NCBI GenBank assembly: GCA_021776915.1 | Contig: JAIQZU010000017.1 | Coordinates: 1-36,360 of the forward strand | DNA: 36,360 nt | Direction of reading: 5' to 3' | From: Candidatus Scalindua sp. | GTDB taxonomy: Bacteria > Planctomycetota > Brocadiia > Brocadiales > Scalinduaceae | Part shown: positions 1 through 8,806 of the stretch, one piece after another | How positions within the stretch are numbered: position 1 is the first letter of the stretch | Layout: every line of letters begins with the position of its first letter | Notes under the pieces: model-generated | What the model saw: the letters and a program-made list of their open reading frames with translations, nothing else | The model's database searches: none | What the model was told of the DNA's origin: nothing | Made by a program: the position numbers and the translations under genes

Positions 1-16
1 ATGAGGAAGCTCCTGA

Positions 17-244
17 CGGTGCTTCTTTTTTGTCTGTTTTCCTGGAGGCAGAGATTGTTTTCAGCAAGCTAAGGCAATAATAAACATAAGCTGTAAGTTG
101 ATTTTGTCTGGAAAAGAGACTTTTTCAGGGGCAACTAATTACGCATACCTTGTTCCTTATGTTGAGGATGTGGAAGAAATATTTCTGAAAACCATTATCC
201 CAAGCAGAAAAGCGACAGACATTTTTTTTGGAGGAGAGAAATGA
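17..244 (+). pseudogene. Degenerate BrnT-like toxin remnant
   Basis: This frame is open from just after an in-frame TGA (14-16) to a TGA at 242-244 that overlaps the ATG of the following antitoxin. Its last 34 or so codons closely resemble the C-terminus of the intact toxin at 15583-15852: both contain LVPY followed by a charged stretch and then the string KTIIPSRKAT. The N-terminal part does not show the FDW..EKN pattern of the intact copy. In the region 30-100 the similarity is hard to follow in any one frame, so the gene appears truncated or frameshifted. The 4-nt overlap with the antitoxin is the usual toxin-first layout of BrnT/BrnA pairs. An N-terminal part outside the window cannot be ruled out, but the in-frame stop at 14-16 argues against it. 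Confidence 0.6.
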
Positions 245-519
245 AAGCTAAATTAACTAAAGAAGAACAGGAAATATTAAACAGCTTTGAAAAAGGTAAA
301 TGGGTTCCGGTTAAAAATCTTTCAAAAAGGAAGGCCGAACTAATAAGGTATGCAAGGAATACTTTAAGAAAAGATAAAAGATTAAACATACGAATTTCTG
401 AAAGAGACCTGACTGAATTGCAAAAGAAAGCAATACACGAGGGATTGCCTTATCAAACATATGTTTCCAGTATAATCCACAAATTTGTTGCCGGGAAGCT
501 TATAGAAGTAAGAAATTAA
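241..519 (+). CDS. BrnA/CopG-like antitoxin
   Basis: A 92-residue protein whose C-terminal half carries the ribbon-helix-helix-like pattern RLNIRISERDL, then QKKA, GLPYQTYVSSI and HKFVAGKL. This matches the antitoxin family that pairs with BrnT-like toxins. It is a diverged paralogue of the antitoxin at 15302-15586: the motif order is the same but well under two thirds of residues are shared, so the two are not a recent duplication. The ATG overlaps the stop of the toxin remnant (ATGA), and GGAGAG just upstream serves as ribosome-binding site. The expected role is DNA-binding autorepressor and toxin neutraliser. With the toxin broken it may be an orphan antitoxin. Confidence 0.72.
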   Translation: MKAKLTKEEQEILNSFEKGKWVPVKNLSKRKAELIRYARNTLRKDKRLNIRISERDLTELQKKAIHEGLPYQTYVSSIIHKFVAGKLIEVRN

Positions 520-575
520 GGTTTATCTCCCGATTAACCGAAGAAAAATGATACCTATTCTTATTTGAAGGAATT

Positions 576-738
576 ATTTTCCATTCCACCAGAACTTCCT
601 CCTTAAAGCCACTGTTTGAATAAATTGTGATTTTAAAATATCTGCCCCAGGAGATTACTTGGTATTGCTTTGACACCAGGGACAAGGGCTGGAGTATTTT
701 CCTGCTTTTTTGATGGCAAATGGACTAAAAAACTCTTT
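576..738 (-). repeat. 163-bp inverted copy of ATPase 3' end plus SemiSWEET start
   Basis: Read on the minus strand, this segment matches 14766-14928 with three substitutions and no indels by eye. It contains the last 35 or so codons and stop of the DUF4143 ATPase, the AAGGAGG ribosome-binding site, and the first few codons of SemiSWEET 2 (ATG changed to GTG). Similarity ends abruptly at both sides: towards 575 the transporter body is missing and unrelated AT-rich DNA follows, and towards 739 the ATPase body is missing and the asnB 3' flank begins. It is therefore a recently copied fragment, not a gene. The whole 520-790 interval holds nothing else that looks coding. Confidence 0.9.
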
Positions 739-790
739 CCATGTGCTTTGTTTTGAACTCTTTCTATGGATTATGTTTCCTCTTGTTTTC

Positions 791-2272
791 TTAATGGAGC
801 GCACCTTTCCATCTGCCAACCAGATTGACAGCATCTGGATGATCCATATGGTTATTAAAAATATTATAATAATGAAGTTCTTCTTTTGATGAGACCGGTA
901 TACCACACTCTATCGCTTTCTGTAATTTCTCATCTGTAATGCATGATGTCCTTTCCTCAAAAAAAGTAGAAGAGCCGCAACCCTGAGCAAATTCTAATTT
1001 ATTCCTCCATACAATCTTAGCAGGTAGTACATCTTCAAATGCCTTACGCAAAAGCCATTTTTCTTTGCCGAAAGTACTTTGCATTTTAAGTTCAGGTGAA
1101 ATAATCAAGACAGTCTCAATAAATTCAATATCAAGAAAAGGGACCCTGCCTTCTAACCCATGCGCCATTGTCATACGGTCTACTCTCTGTAGATTTATAT
1201 TATGCAAGCCACTCAGGATTCGGACAGATTCTGAATGAAGTTCTTGTGGTTCGTCATAGTCTTCTAAATAACTATATCCGGCGAAAAGTTCATCTGCGCC
1301 TTCCCCCGAAAGAACAACCTTTACATATTGGCTTGCAAGTCTGGAAACGAAGTAACACGGGACAGCACTCCTTACTAATGCTTGGTCATAAGATTCAAGA
1401 TAATATATAACATCTGCAAGGGCTTCCTGCATTTCGTCTTCTGAATAAACATATTCATGATGAACAGTGCCAAGATGTTGTGCTACCATTCTTGCAGCTT
1501 TAATGTCAGGTGATTCAGGGAGCCCAACCGAAAATGAATGCAACTCTGGTATTTCTTCTTTCATCAAGGCAGCAATAATACTTGAATCCAATCCGCCACT
1601 TAGAAAAACGCCGACAGGAACATCAGCCATTAACCTTTTTCTTACACTTTTTCTTAATACTTTCCTGACCTTCTCAATTGCTTTATCAATATCCGTAATA
1701 AAGGTATCAACCTGTGGTAACTGGTAATAAGTTTTAAACCCTTTATTAGAATCAAAATAACTACCTTTGGGAAACTCACTGATGCGGTCAGTTGTATTTA
1801 TTAATGCCTTAATTTCTGATGAAAAATAAATATTTGTATCATCAAAACCCCAATATAAAGGTTTTATGCCAATAGGATCACGGGCAACAAAGAATCGGTT
1901 ACCTCTAGAAACAATAAAACTAAACATTCCGTCAAGGTCTTTTACAGATTCTGAACCTTTTTCCTGGTACAATGGAATGATAACTTCACTATCACTACCA
2001 GAGGAAAAACTGTATGCTAAATCATTCTTTAGGCTTTGATGATTATATATCTCTCCATTACATACTAAATGCGTATTGCCGTCATTAGACTCAAGAGGTT
2101 GACGGCCACCTTCAACATCAATAATTGAAAGACGCTGATGGCCAAGGAAATAATCTGTTCCTGTAACCGTTCTGTTATCATCCGGTCCACGATGTTGTAA
2201 CGTTTGTAACATCGTATCAAACCGAGATTCGGTTTTATTTAATTTCCCAAAAACACCAAGAATTCCACACAT
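791..2272 (-). CDS. asnB: Asparagine synthetase, glutamine-hydrolysing
   Basis: This 493-residue protein converts aspartate, glutamine and ATP to asparagine. The N-terminus MCGILGVFG provides the Cys2 nucleophile of the class II glutaminase domain, followed by LQHRGPDD and CNGEIYNH typical of that domain. The synthetase domain has the PP-loop SGGLDSS near residue 225, SGEGADELFAGY, and later HGLEGRVPFLD. It is somewhat shorter than the E. coli enzyme (554 residues) but no catalytic block is missing. No clear Shine-Dalgarno sequence precedes the ATG. It lies 79 bp downstream of a coiled-coil gene in the same direction. An asparagine-synthase-like amidotransferase acting on another substrate is possible, but AsnB fits best. 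Confidence 0.92.
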   Translation of the reverse strand: MCGILGVFGKLNKTESRFDTMLQTLQHRGPDDNRTVTGTDYFLGHQRLSIIDVEGGRQPLESNDGNTHLVCNGEIYNHQSLKNDLAYSFSSGSDSEVIIPLYQEKGSESVKDLDGMFSFIVSRGNRFFVARDPIGIKPLYWGFDDTNIYFSSEIKALINTTDRISEFPKGSYFDSNKGFKTYYQLPQVDTFITDIDKAIEKVRKVLRKSVRKRLMADVPVGVFLSGGLDSSIIAALMKEEIPELHSFSVGLPESPDIKAARMVAQHLGTVHHEYVYSEDEMQEALADVIYYLESYDQALVRSAVPCYFVSRLASQYVKVVLSGEGADELFAGYSYLEDYDEPQELHSESVRILSGLHNINLQRVDRMTMAHGLEGRVPFLDIEFIETVLIISPELKMQSTFGKEKWLLRKAFEDVLPAKIVWRNKLEFAQGCGSSTFFEERTSCITDEKLQKAIECGIPVSSKEELHYYNIFNNHMDHPDAVNLVGRWKGALH

Positions 2273-2351
2273 TTTATAAGATAATAGAAATAGTTATTAA
2301 TATTGGTTTTTTATTTTTTTCTTGTATGCGGCGTTTGCCGTTGCCTTAAAA

Positions 2352-2708
2352 TCATTTTTTCACTGTCTTCTTAGCTTTTACCTTCTTTATTAGAGTTTTC
2401 TTTGATATCGCTGTATTTTTTTTCTTTGCTTTAGCCTCTTTGCTAATCTTTTCTAATGTCTTTTTTATGTCTTTTTGTATAGTTTTTGATATTCCTTGTT
2501 CAAGGTACGAAATTTGCTTTTTTAAACCTTCTACTTCATGTAGAAGATTGTCATATTTAGATTCAACTTCTCTTAATACATTATCATTACTTATCTTACT
2601 GTAATATTCTCCAAAATCATTTTTTATTTCCTGGAACTTCTCTAAAACTATTTCATTGATTTTGTCAACCACGACAGTTTGAAAATACTTTTCCAATAAT
2701 TTACTCAT
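2352..2708 (-). CDS. Small coiled-coil protein with Lys-rich tail
   Basis: A 118-residue protein of no family I recognise. Residues 1-90 are predicted to be almost entirely helical, with heptad-like spacing of hydrophobics among Glu and Lys (for example KYDNLLHEVEGLKKQISYLE). The last 30 residues are very rich in Lys, Ala and Thr (KAKKK, KKVKAKKTVKK), reminiscent of histone H1-like or nucleic-acid-binding tails. There is no signal peptide or membrane segment. A good ribosome-binding site (AAAGAGG) precedes the ATG. A phasin-like or nucleoid-associated role is conceivable but not shown. Confidence 0.6.
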   Translation of the reverse strand: MSKLLEKYFQTVVVDKINEIVLEKFQEIKNDFGEYYSKISNDNVLREVESKYDNLLHEVEGLKKQISYLEQGISKTIQKDIKKTLEKISKEAKAKKKNTAISKKTLIKKVKAKKTVKK

Positions 2709-2840
2709 TTACCTCTTTCCTTTCTTAAAAACGGTTGAAGAACATGAAATTAAATCAGATGTTTAACAATATAAGCATTATCTGCCAGTTGCATAAAATT
2801 ATCTTTGTAGTTACTATAGACAATATTAATTATATAGGAA

Positions 2841-3125
2841 TTATCTGTTTTTATTGTTTCTTCGTAGTTCCTTTTCAAAAAGTTCTTTTAGAGAATCAAG
2901 GGCTTTCGTGGCCCTATCTTTTAGGTCTTCACATAGTTCTTCTGCTTCCTCCTTGATTAATTCGTCCAGCTTCGCTTGCACCACATCACGTTTCTCACAC
3001 AGTTCCTCGATATGCTCTTTCAGCGGCAGTTTATCATTCCCCTTGGCCTCCAGTTTATAAATCTCTTCATTTCACTTGTCCAATTGTTCCTGGAACTCAT
3101 CTATATAAACGTTTTTTTGTGACAT
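2841..3125 (-). pseudogene. Coiled-coil protein gene interrupted by in-frame TGA
   Basis: Starting at ATG 3125, the frame reads MSQKNVYIDEFQEQLDK, then a TGA at 3072-3074, then continues without further interruption for about 76 codons (NEEIYKLEAK, KEHIEELCEKRDVVQAKLDEL, DLKDRATKALDSLKELF) to TAA at 2841. The two halves form one acidic/basic coiled-coil of a common small bacterial type. Related proteins usually have Trp right after EFQEQLDK (recalled, not checked), so TGG-to-TGA is the simplest explanation. Other usual Trp sites seem to be Cys and Leu here, suggesting drift. No ribosome-binding site was seen. The rest of the 2709-3346 interval is AT-rich with no other gene. Confidence 0.6.
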
Positions 3126-3346
3126 GACTATTACAACTTTTCGGATTTTATCTAATATTTGCTTTGTCTTGATCTCTTACGATTTTGGAATAACAAGATT
3201 TAAAATACTATCTTCAATACGGACGAAGAATATATTTTATATTATATTGTTTCAATCAAGCACAATAGCACCTTTTTTGTGACGCTTATCAGATACATAA
3301 CTGTCAGGTTGCTACCATCATGATACTAGATTTGGTTGTTTTTCCT

Positions 3347-5014
3347 TCAATGTGTATTGATACCACTACAGTATTTTTCCTCGACATCATTTATGAATTC
3401 TTCCAGCTTTCTGCTTCTGACAGGATGTTGCAGCTTCCTGATTGCTTTTATTTCTATTTGTCTTACTCTTTCACGAGTAATCATAAATTTATTACCGATT
3501 TCTTGAAGTGTATACGTATAACCACCTCCTATGCCGTAGCGAAGTTTAATTACCTCGCGCTCTTTATATGTAAGTGTATCAAGAACACTTTTTATGTTTT
3601 CTTTAAGCATATTATGTGCAACTTTTGAGGTTGGAGATTCTGACTTCTCATCATTTATAATATCACCAAACGTGCAGCCATCACTTTCACCCATAGTCAT
3701 ATCAAGAGAAATTTGATGCCTGGAAATCTTCAATACCCTCCCTGCTTCAGAAACAGGCATGTTCAAGTCCTTTGCAATTTCTACAATGCTTGGTTCTCTA
3801 CCTTTTTCTTGTATTAATTTTTTTGACACATTTCGAATTTTAGTCATTGTTTCTATCATATGAACAGGAACCTTAATGGTTCTAGCGCGGTCAGCTATAG
3901 AACGTGTAATTGCTTGTCTTATCCACCATGTAGCATAAGTACAAAATTTGAAACCTTTTCTATATTTATACTTGTCTGCAGCTTTCATCAAGCCCATATT
4001 CCCTTCTTGTATTAAATCAAGAAAACTTAAACCACGGTTTCGATATTTTTTCGCAATGCTTACTACTAATCTCAGGTTTGCATTTGTTAGTCCCCTTTTT
4101 GCAGCTTCGTGCTCCTCGTATATCTTTTCAATAGACACAACTTTACTTCTTAATTTATCAGAGGATTCCAGTACCATATTCTTAAATTTATTAATTCTTG
4201 ATCTTAAAATGCGCAGTTTGTCATGTGCATTATCACGTTTCTTAAGTAGTTTAATCTTTCTTTCAATATTATTCATTTCATAAGACATTTCCTGTAATTG
4301 ATTTACTATTGGCTGTAGTATCTTAGTACTGATATTTAGTTGCTCTAGGATTGCAACACCTTTTCTTTGGCGGCTTCTAATATTACGCAATAGTTTTAAC
4401 TTTTCTTTGGCAGATATTTTACTTAGTTCTGATTTGTAATAATCATCTTTATTTTTTTTTAATAGTATTTGTAGTATTTTTGCATTTTCAGGCAATCGCC
4501 TGAAAATCCTTTCTTTATGACTTTCATGTATAGCGTTAATATCTAATGTGCGATCAAACGAAAGGTTTCCATTAATAATATCTTCTAAAATTTTTAAACA
4601 AGCTTTTTGTGAATAATTAGATGCAAGGATTTTTCTAAGCAACACTTTTTTTGTAGTTTCAATCCTCTTGGCAAACAATAACTCTTCTTCCCTTGACAGC
4701 ATAGGGATTTTTTTCATCTGTAAAAAATATACACTTACAGGATCATCAATCTTTTCCGCACCTACTTCATCTTCGCCAGGATTCTTTCCAGATCCCTGTA
4801 ATTCATCTCCTTTTTTTGTGTCACGGGAATCTATGTTCACCTCTTCAATAAGATCAACACATAATTCGTCTAACTTTATTAATATTTCATCAACCTTCTC
4901 TGGTTGCACCAATACGTTTTCGGGCAAGGTATCGTTTAATTCCTCATATGTTATAAACCCATTCTTCTCACCTTTTTGCATGAGGACATTAATCTTTTGA
5001 TCCTGTTTTTCCAT
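3347..5014 (-). CDS. RpoD-like sigma-70 family RNA polymerase sigma factor
   Basis: A 555-residue sigma factor. The N-terminal 80 residues resemble region 1.1 ([14 protein letters not shown]). Region 1.2 follows ([22 protein letters not shown]), then a long Lys-rich helical non-conserved region. Region 2 contains [27 protein letters not shown] and [11 protein letters not shown] for promoter melting and -10 recognition. Region 3 contains VPVHM and region 4.2 contains [19 protein letters not shown] with a terminal [11 protein letters not shown]. This is full RpoD architecture, so it is a primary or primary-like sigma. Some usual residues differ: GGGYTY replaces the common GG-acidic stretch, and the DMTMGESDG segment is diverged. 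It may thus be an RpoD paralogue rather than the sole housekeeping sigma. Confidence 0.88.
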   Translation of the reverse strand: MEKQDQKINVLMQKGEKNGFITYEELNDTLPENVLVQPEKVDEILIKLDELCVDLIEEVNIDSRDTKKGDELQGSGKNPGEDEVGAEKIDDPVSVYFLQMKKIPMLSREEELLFAKRIETTKKVLLRKILASNYSQKACLKILEDIINGNLSFDRTLDINAIHESHKERIFRRLPENAKILQILLKKNKDDYYKSELSKISAKEKLKLLRNIRSRQRKGVAILEQLNISTKILQPIVNQLQEMSYEMNNIERKIKLLKKRDNAHDKLRILRSRINKFKNMVLESSDKLRSKVVSIEKIYEEHEAAKRGLTNANLRLVVSIAKKYRNRGLSFLDLIQEGNMGLMKAADKYKYRKGFKFCTYATWWIRQAITRSIADRARTIKVPVHMIETMTKIRNVSKKLIQEKGREPSIVEIAKDLNMPVSEAGRVLKISRHQISLDMTMGESDGCTFGDIINDEKSESPTSKVAHNMLKENIKSVLDTLTYKEREVIKLRYGIGGGYTYTLQEIGNKFMITRERVRQIEIKAIRKLQHPVRSRKLEEFINDVEEKYCSGINTH

Positions 5015-5044
5015 ACAAAACCTCTTGGTATTGTCTTATAAGTT

Positions 5045-5116
5045 ACATGACAATCATGTTATTTAGATATAGTTTTTTACGTATTCATTATTGAATACAT
5101 AGAAGTTTGTATTATA
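5045..5116 (-). promoter_or_regulatory. Putative sigma-factor promoter and palindromic leader
   Basis: Upstream of the sigma-factor ATG, the minus strand carries a perfect TATAAT (5111-5116) with only a weak -35. The leader between it and the gene holds two perfect inverted repeats: GTATTCA/TGAATAC with a 4-nt loop (5081-5098) and ACATGA/TCATGT with a 3-nt loop (5045-5059). Their position suggests an operator or a structured 5' leader; no regulator is identified. Both promoter and function are inferred from pattern only. Confidence 0.4.
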
Positions 5117-5174
5117 CGATTTACATCTAGAATCGTTTTGTACCGAAATAGTATTTTAATTCTATCTGAAAAAA

Positions 5175-6623
5175 CTAAATTACAAACTCTCTTAAAGAAC
5201 CAGAACTGCCGTCAATATAGTTAACTTTAGTATGATAAGTTTCAAGGTCAATATAAGCAGTCGTTTTATAACCCTTACAGGTAAATGTAAGGATCAATTC
5301 ACTTTCTTTAGAATCTTCTATAGTGAGATCTCCGTCAAAAGCAGGATAGCTGTTTCTGAATTCCATTAACCGTATCAGCCTTTGCACGACCGGTTTCTGA
5401 ACTGCCTCGTTGATTTCTTCGATAGTAAAGTTATGACGATTAATATCTCTTCCGTTTCTGGTTTTCTCTGCCAGTTCGATATCATTTTCTCCTGCCAGTA
5501 GTCCTACATAATACACCTGTGGAATACCGGGGGTAAAAAACTGGATAGTACGGGCGGCAAGATATGAGTCGTCATTACATTTGAGGGCAGAATAATATGT
5601 ACAATTGACTTGATATACATCCAGGTTCCCGAATTCTGCACTTGAATAAATCGGTTTGATATTGGAGCCTTCTTTGTAAAGCGATTCGATAACAAGGTCA
5701 ATCTCTTCCTTGCTCATCAAGTCAGCGACATCAACCACCCCCATACCATCATGTGTATCAAGCGTGGTAAACTGTTTTTTCGGACAAATATTAAGCCAGT
5801 TAACCAACCTTTTATTTGTATGGTGATAAAGAGTGTGAAGAACAAGCATAGGAAGAGCGAAATCGTATACCCAATACCCTTTTTCTGATAGCTTCAGTTG
5901 ATAGGAATAGTGCTCATGTACTTCTGGAACAACTTCAACACCAAATGGAGAAACGAATCCTTTTAACATTTCCAGCAGTTCCCATACTTCCGGCTCAAGA
6001 AAAAAGCAGCTTGTTCCCACTTTTACCGTAGTGTATGCAAAGGCGTCCAATCGGATGTATAAAGGCTTCTTTCTTGATAAAAAAACAAGAAAATCCCTGA
6101 ACAACTCCCTGGTTTTTGGTGATTTTACATCAACATCAATTTGTTCAAAGCCGAATATGGTCCAAATAGTCTCTATGGAACCGTCAGGTCGCTGGATGTC
6201 CTGAGAAGGGGGTCCCGGCTTGCGTGTATACACCTTCTCAATATCCTTTTGGTTGATCTTTCCATCAGTGCTTAATTTATTGAAACTCAGGAACATGTCC
6301 GCATATTCAGATTTATCATGATTCTCCAGATAATCGATAAAGTATTTTGACTGTCTCGATATATGATTAACCATAAAATCAATCATCAGGTCAAAACCTT
6401 CGCGAATCAGTTCTATATCCTGCCATGTCCCGAAAGACGGATCTGTCTCATAATACGTCAATGGGGCAAATCCTCTATCCGCAGAAGAGGGATAGAAAGG
6501 CAGTATATGAACGCCGTTGATCGCTTTTGGGAAATATCGTTTCATAACATAATGCAATTCCTGCAGATTTTTGCCTAAGCTGTCCGGATAGGTAATAAGC
6601 TGTATTTTATTCTTTAGTTCCAC
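5175..6623 (-). CDS. Sucrose phosphorylase (GH13 subfamily 18)
   Basis: This 482-residue enzyme reversibly converts sucrose and phosphate to glucose 1-phosphate and fructose. Visible family blocks are LPFYPSSADRGFAP near residues 41-54, DFMVNHIS (82-89), RLDAFAYTT (191-199, nucleophile Asp193), PEVHEHY (233-239, acid/base Glu234), and LDTHDGMGVVD (288-298, with the third acid Asp292). The length is right for the family. The start is GTG at 6623 with AAGGAA upstream, 8 nt after the stop of the sucrose-phosphate synthase gene, so it is the last gene of the sucrose operon. A preference for sucrose 6-phosphate cannot be excluded from sequence alone. In this operon it would recover energy from stored sucrose. 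Confidence 0.88.
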   Translation of the reverse strand: MELKNKIQLITYPDSLGKNLQELHYVMKRYFPKAINGVHILPFYPSSADRGFAPLTYYETDPSFGTWQDIELIREGFDLMIDFMVNHISRQSKYFIDYLENHDKSEYADMFLSFNKLSTDGKINQKDIEKVYTRKPGPPSQDIQRPDGSIETIWTIFGFEQIDVDVKSPKTRELFRDFLVFLSRKKPLYIRLDAFAYTTVKVGTSCFFLEPEVWELLEMLKGFVSPFGVEVVPEVHEHYSYQLKLSEKGYWVYDFALPMLVLHTLYHHTNKRLVNWLNICPKKQFTTLDTHDGMGVVDVADLMSKEEIDLVIESLYKEGSNIKPIYSSAEFGNLDVYQVNCTYYSALKCNDDSYLAARTIQFFTPGIPQVYYVGLLAGENDIELAEKTRNGRDINRHNFTIEEINEAVQKPVVQRLIRLMEFRNSYPAFDGDLTIEDSKESELILTFTCKGYKTTAYIDLETYHTKVNYIDGSSGSLREFVI

Positions 6624-6631
6624 ATTATTCC

Positions 6632-8806
6632 TTAATTAATAAAATTATAATGTTTGAGCGCCTCTACAATTCCGCCAGCGCAAGCTGCGTCTGCAAAATA
6701 GATATTCTTTCGGCCTCTCAGCTTATCAATTTCAGGGCTGTGATTTCCAACAACAACAGCAAGGGGTCCACCCCTTAACATCTCTTCATCATTTCCTGAG
6801 TCGCCGCAGACAAGAAAGTTTCCAAGAGGAATTTCCCACTTATAGCTGAAAAAACGTATTGCTTTTCCTTTCGAGGCTCGGCAGGGAAGGATGTCCAGAA
6901 ATTGGTTGTGTGAATAGACGAGATTGTATCGGCATTTGTTTTTAATCAGCAGTTCATGTATCGCAGCAACGCGGTCTTTGGCGGGCTCCATGTAAAAACT
7001 GATTTTAAACTCTCTCTGCGTCTCTTCTTCCTGATATTCTAAAAAATTCAATGTATCAAGGAGTTCTTTTAACTTATTCCGATCCCATTGCCTGCTGATG
7101 TGGGTACGCCAGCTCCTTGAAAATTGCAGCGATTTGCCATAATATATTTCCGTGCCGACAGAAGAGATAATCATATCCAATGAATGGTTAATATTGTATT
7201 CCTTCATATGCCTGACGGCAGATTCAACTGTTCTTCCGGTTGCAACACAAAATCCGATTTTATCTCTATTCTTCTTTAAGAGCGTCAACAAGTGGTTGAG
7301 CTGTTCATTATTTTGACCGATCAAGGTGTTATCTATATCTGTTATTAGAAAATAGTTTAAGTCGATAATTCTCTTACCGATCGGATCTGTAGGTTTTGCC
7401 ATGCTGATATCTTTTGCCCTCGGAGATTTTTTTATGGAAAAGACCTCTTTCAGATATGTTTTTACATGGCTTTCCCATGTGTAGTTTTTCCTTACCTTCA
7501 TTATTCCATTCTTAGAAAACTTTTTCCATAAGTTGGGGTTAGAGATTATCTTTTTTATCGCATTGCTTACTTCATCGGTTTTCACCGGGTTTACAAGAAT
7601 GCCACATACACAGTTTTTTATGATATCTCTTGGCCCCCCATCGTCAGTAGCTACGATTGGAAGTCCGACTGCAGAAGCCTCTATTAAGGTCAAACCAAAG
7701 GGTTCGGTGAATGCCACATTTACGAAAACTCCTCTTTTTTCAGCGGCTATACGGTAGAGTTCAGGCACCTCGTATTCAAAATTATGTTTCTTTGGGATTG
7801 CCATTTTCCCGTAGAGATCATATTTGTCTATCAGGAGAAGCATTTCCGTCAAGACCTTTTTCTCATTTTCTTCTTTATCCGATATATCCTTTCGAATTCC
7901 TGCGAATACTGCAAGGTTCGCCATTGACTGGAGCTCTTTGTCCTCTCCGTAAGCTCTGATTAGGCCTGATATATTCTTTTTCTTGTCAGGCCTGCAGAGG
8001 GCGAGTACTATGGGTTTGTCGGTCTGCAGAAAAAACCGGTTTAATTCTTCAAGCACTGAAGCCTGTGCAAATATCTGCTCCTCTTCCCTGTTTGTATCAG
8101 AAAGAGTATCGTGGTAATAGGGGTAAAATATTTCAAGGTCGAGCCCCGGTGGGATTACGCGGAATGCCGGCAAGCCACCGCACTCGTACATTCCATATTG
8201 ATGTTCCATTTCCTGTTTTGTGCTTGTTATAATCAGGTCAGATGCTTTTAAAATATCTTCCTCTACATCTATTCTTTGATCAATTTTATATTTTTTTACA
8301 ATCTCGGCATCATTGTAACCGTTGTCAAGCAGTTTCTGTTTTTTCGTTCTGCCCAGAGAGTGTCCTGTGAAGAGAAAAGGGATGCCGAAAAACTCCGAAA
8401 GTTGACTTGCGACATATCCAGCATCCGCGTAATGGCCATGGACGATGTCAGGTATTATGCCTTCTTTCTTGATAAATTTGGTCATATTGTCGATATACTC
8501 GTCTAAGTGAGGCCACAACAGCTCTTTTCTCATATACTTTTTGCCGCCGCATTGTATTCTCATAATCCTGAATTTGCTGTTTATTTCTTCTGTAATCTGT
8601 GCATAATCATCAGACACTGATTTATCGTCTATTAGTCTCGTAAACAAGTCTATTCGTCTGACTTTTTCATGTTTGCTGAGGGCTCTGCACAATTCGACAA
8701 CATATTTAATCTGCCCACCTGTATCCGCATCTCTGCCCATTTCCATATTTTCAGCACGGAGCAGGCCGTGGATGCTGAACATCTGAATATAAAGTTTTTC
8801 TTTCAA
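6632..8806 (-). CDS. Sucrose-phosphate synthase fused to sucrose-phosphate phosphatase domain
   Basis: This 724-residue bifunctional protein should make sucrose 6-phosphate from NDP-glucose and fructose 6-phosphate, then dephosphorylate it. The N-terminal GT4 glycosyltransferase shows MGRDADTGGQIKYVVEL near residue 22, HGHYADAGYVA, FTGHSLGRTKK, PPGLDLEIF, and the E-X7-E motif in EPFGLTLIEASAVGLP. From about residue 480 a HAD-type phosphatase begins with DIDNTL as the catalytic DXDXT-like motif and ends with VCGDSGNDEEML. The start is TTG at 8806: its bases overlap the TGA of the fructokinase gene (TTGA). A downstream ATG would cut into the first beta-strand. Whether the phosphatase domain is active cannot be read from sequence, but both Asp residues are present. 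Confidence 0.9.
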   Translation of the reverse strand: MKEKLYIQMFSIHGLLRAENMEMGRDADTGGQIKYVVELCRALSKHEKVRRIDLFTRLIDDKSVSDDYAQITEEINSKFRIMRIQCGGKKYMRKELLWPHLDEYIDNMTKFIKKEGIIPDIVHGHYADAGYVASQLSEFFGIPFLFTGHSLGRTKKQKLLDNGYNDAEIVKKYKIDQRIDVEEDILKASDLIITSTKQEMEHQYGMYECGGLPAFRVIPPGLDLEIFYPYYHDTLSDTNREEEQIFAQASVLEELNRFFLQTDKPIVLALCRPDKKKNISGLIRAYGEDKELQSMANLAVFAGIRKDISDKEENEKKVLTEMLLLIDKYDLYGKMAIPKKHNFEYEVPELYRIAAEKRGVFVNVAFTEPFGLTLIEASAVGLPIVATDDGGPRDIIKNCVCGILVNPVKTDEVSNAIKKIISNPNLWKKFSKNGIMKVRKNYTWESHVKTYLKEVFSIKKSPRAKDISMAKPTDPIGKRIIDLNYFLITDIDNTLIGQNNEQLNHLLTLLKKNRDKIGFCVATGRTVESAVRHMKEYNINHSLDMIISSVGTEIYYGKSLQFSRSWRTHISRQWDRNKLKELLDTLNFLEYQEEETQREFKISFYMEPAKDRVAAIHELLIKNKCRYNLVYSHNQFLDILPCRASKGKAIRFFSYKWEIPLGNFLVCGDSGNDEEMLRGGPLAVVVGNHSPEIDKLRGRKNIYFADAACAGGIVEALKHYNFIN

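Noticed and set aside
500-906. Short minus-strand reading frames downstream of asnB
   Set aside because: They are out-of-frame readings of the 163-bp repeat and the asnB 3' end, with no coherent protein.
2854-3060. Ser-rich plus-strand frame
   Set aside because: It is the complement of the interrupted coiled-coil gene; Ser/Phe richness is typical of antisense Glu/Lys-rich coding.
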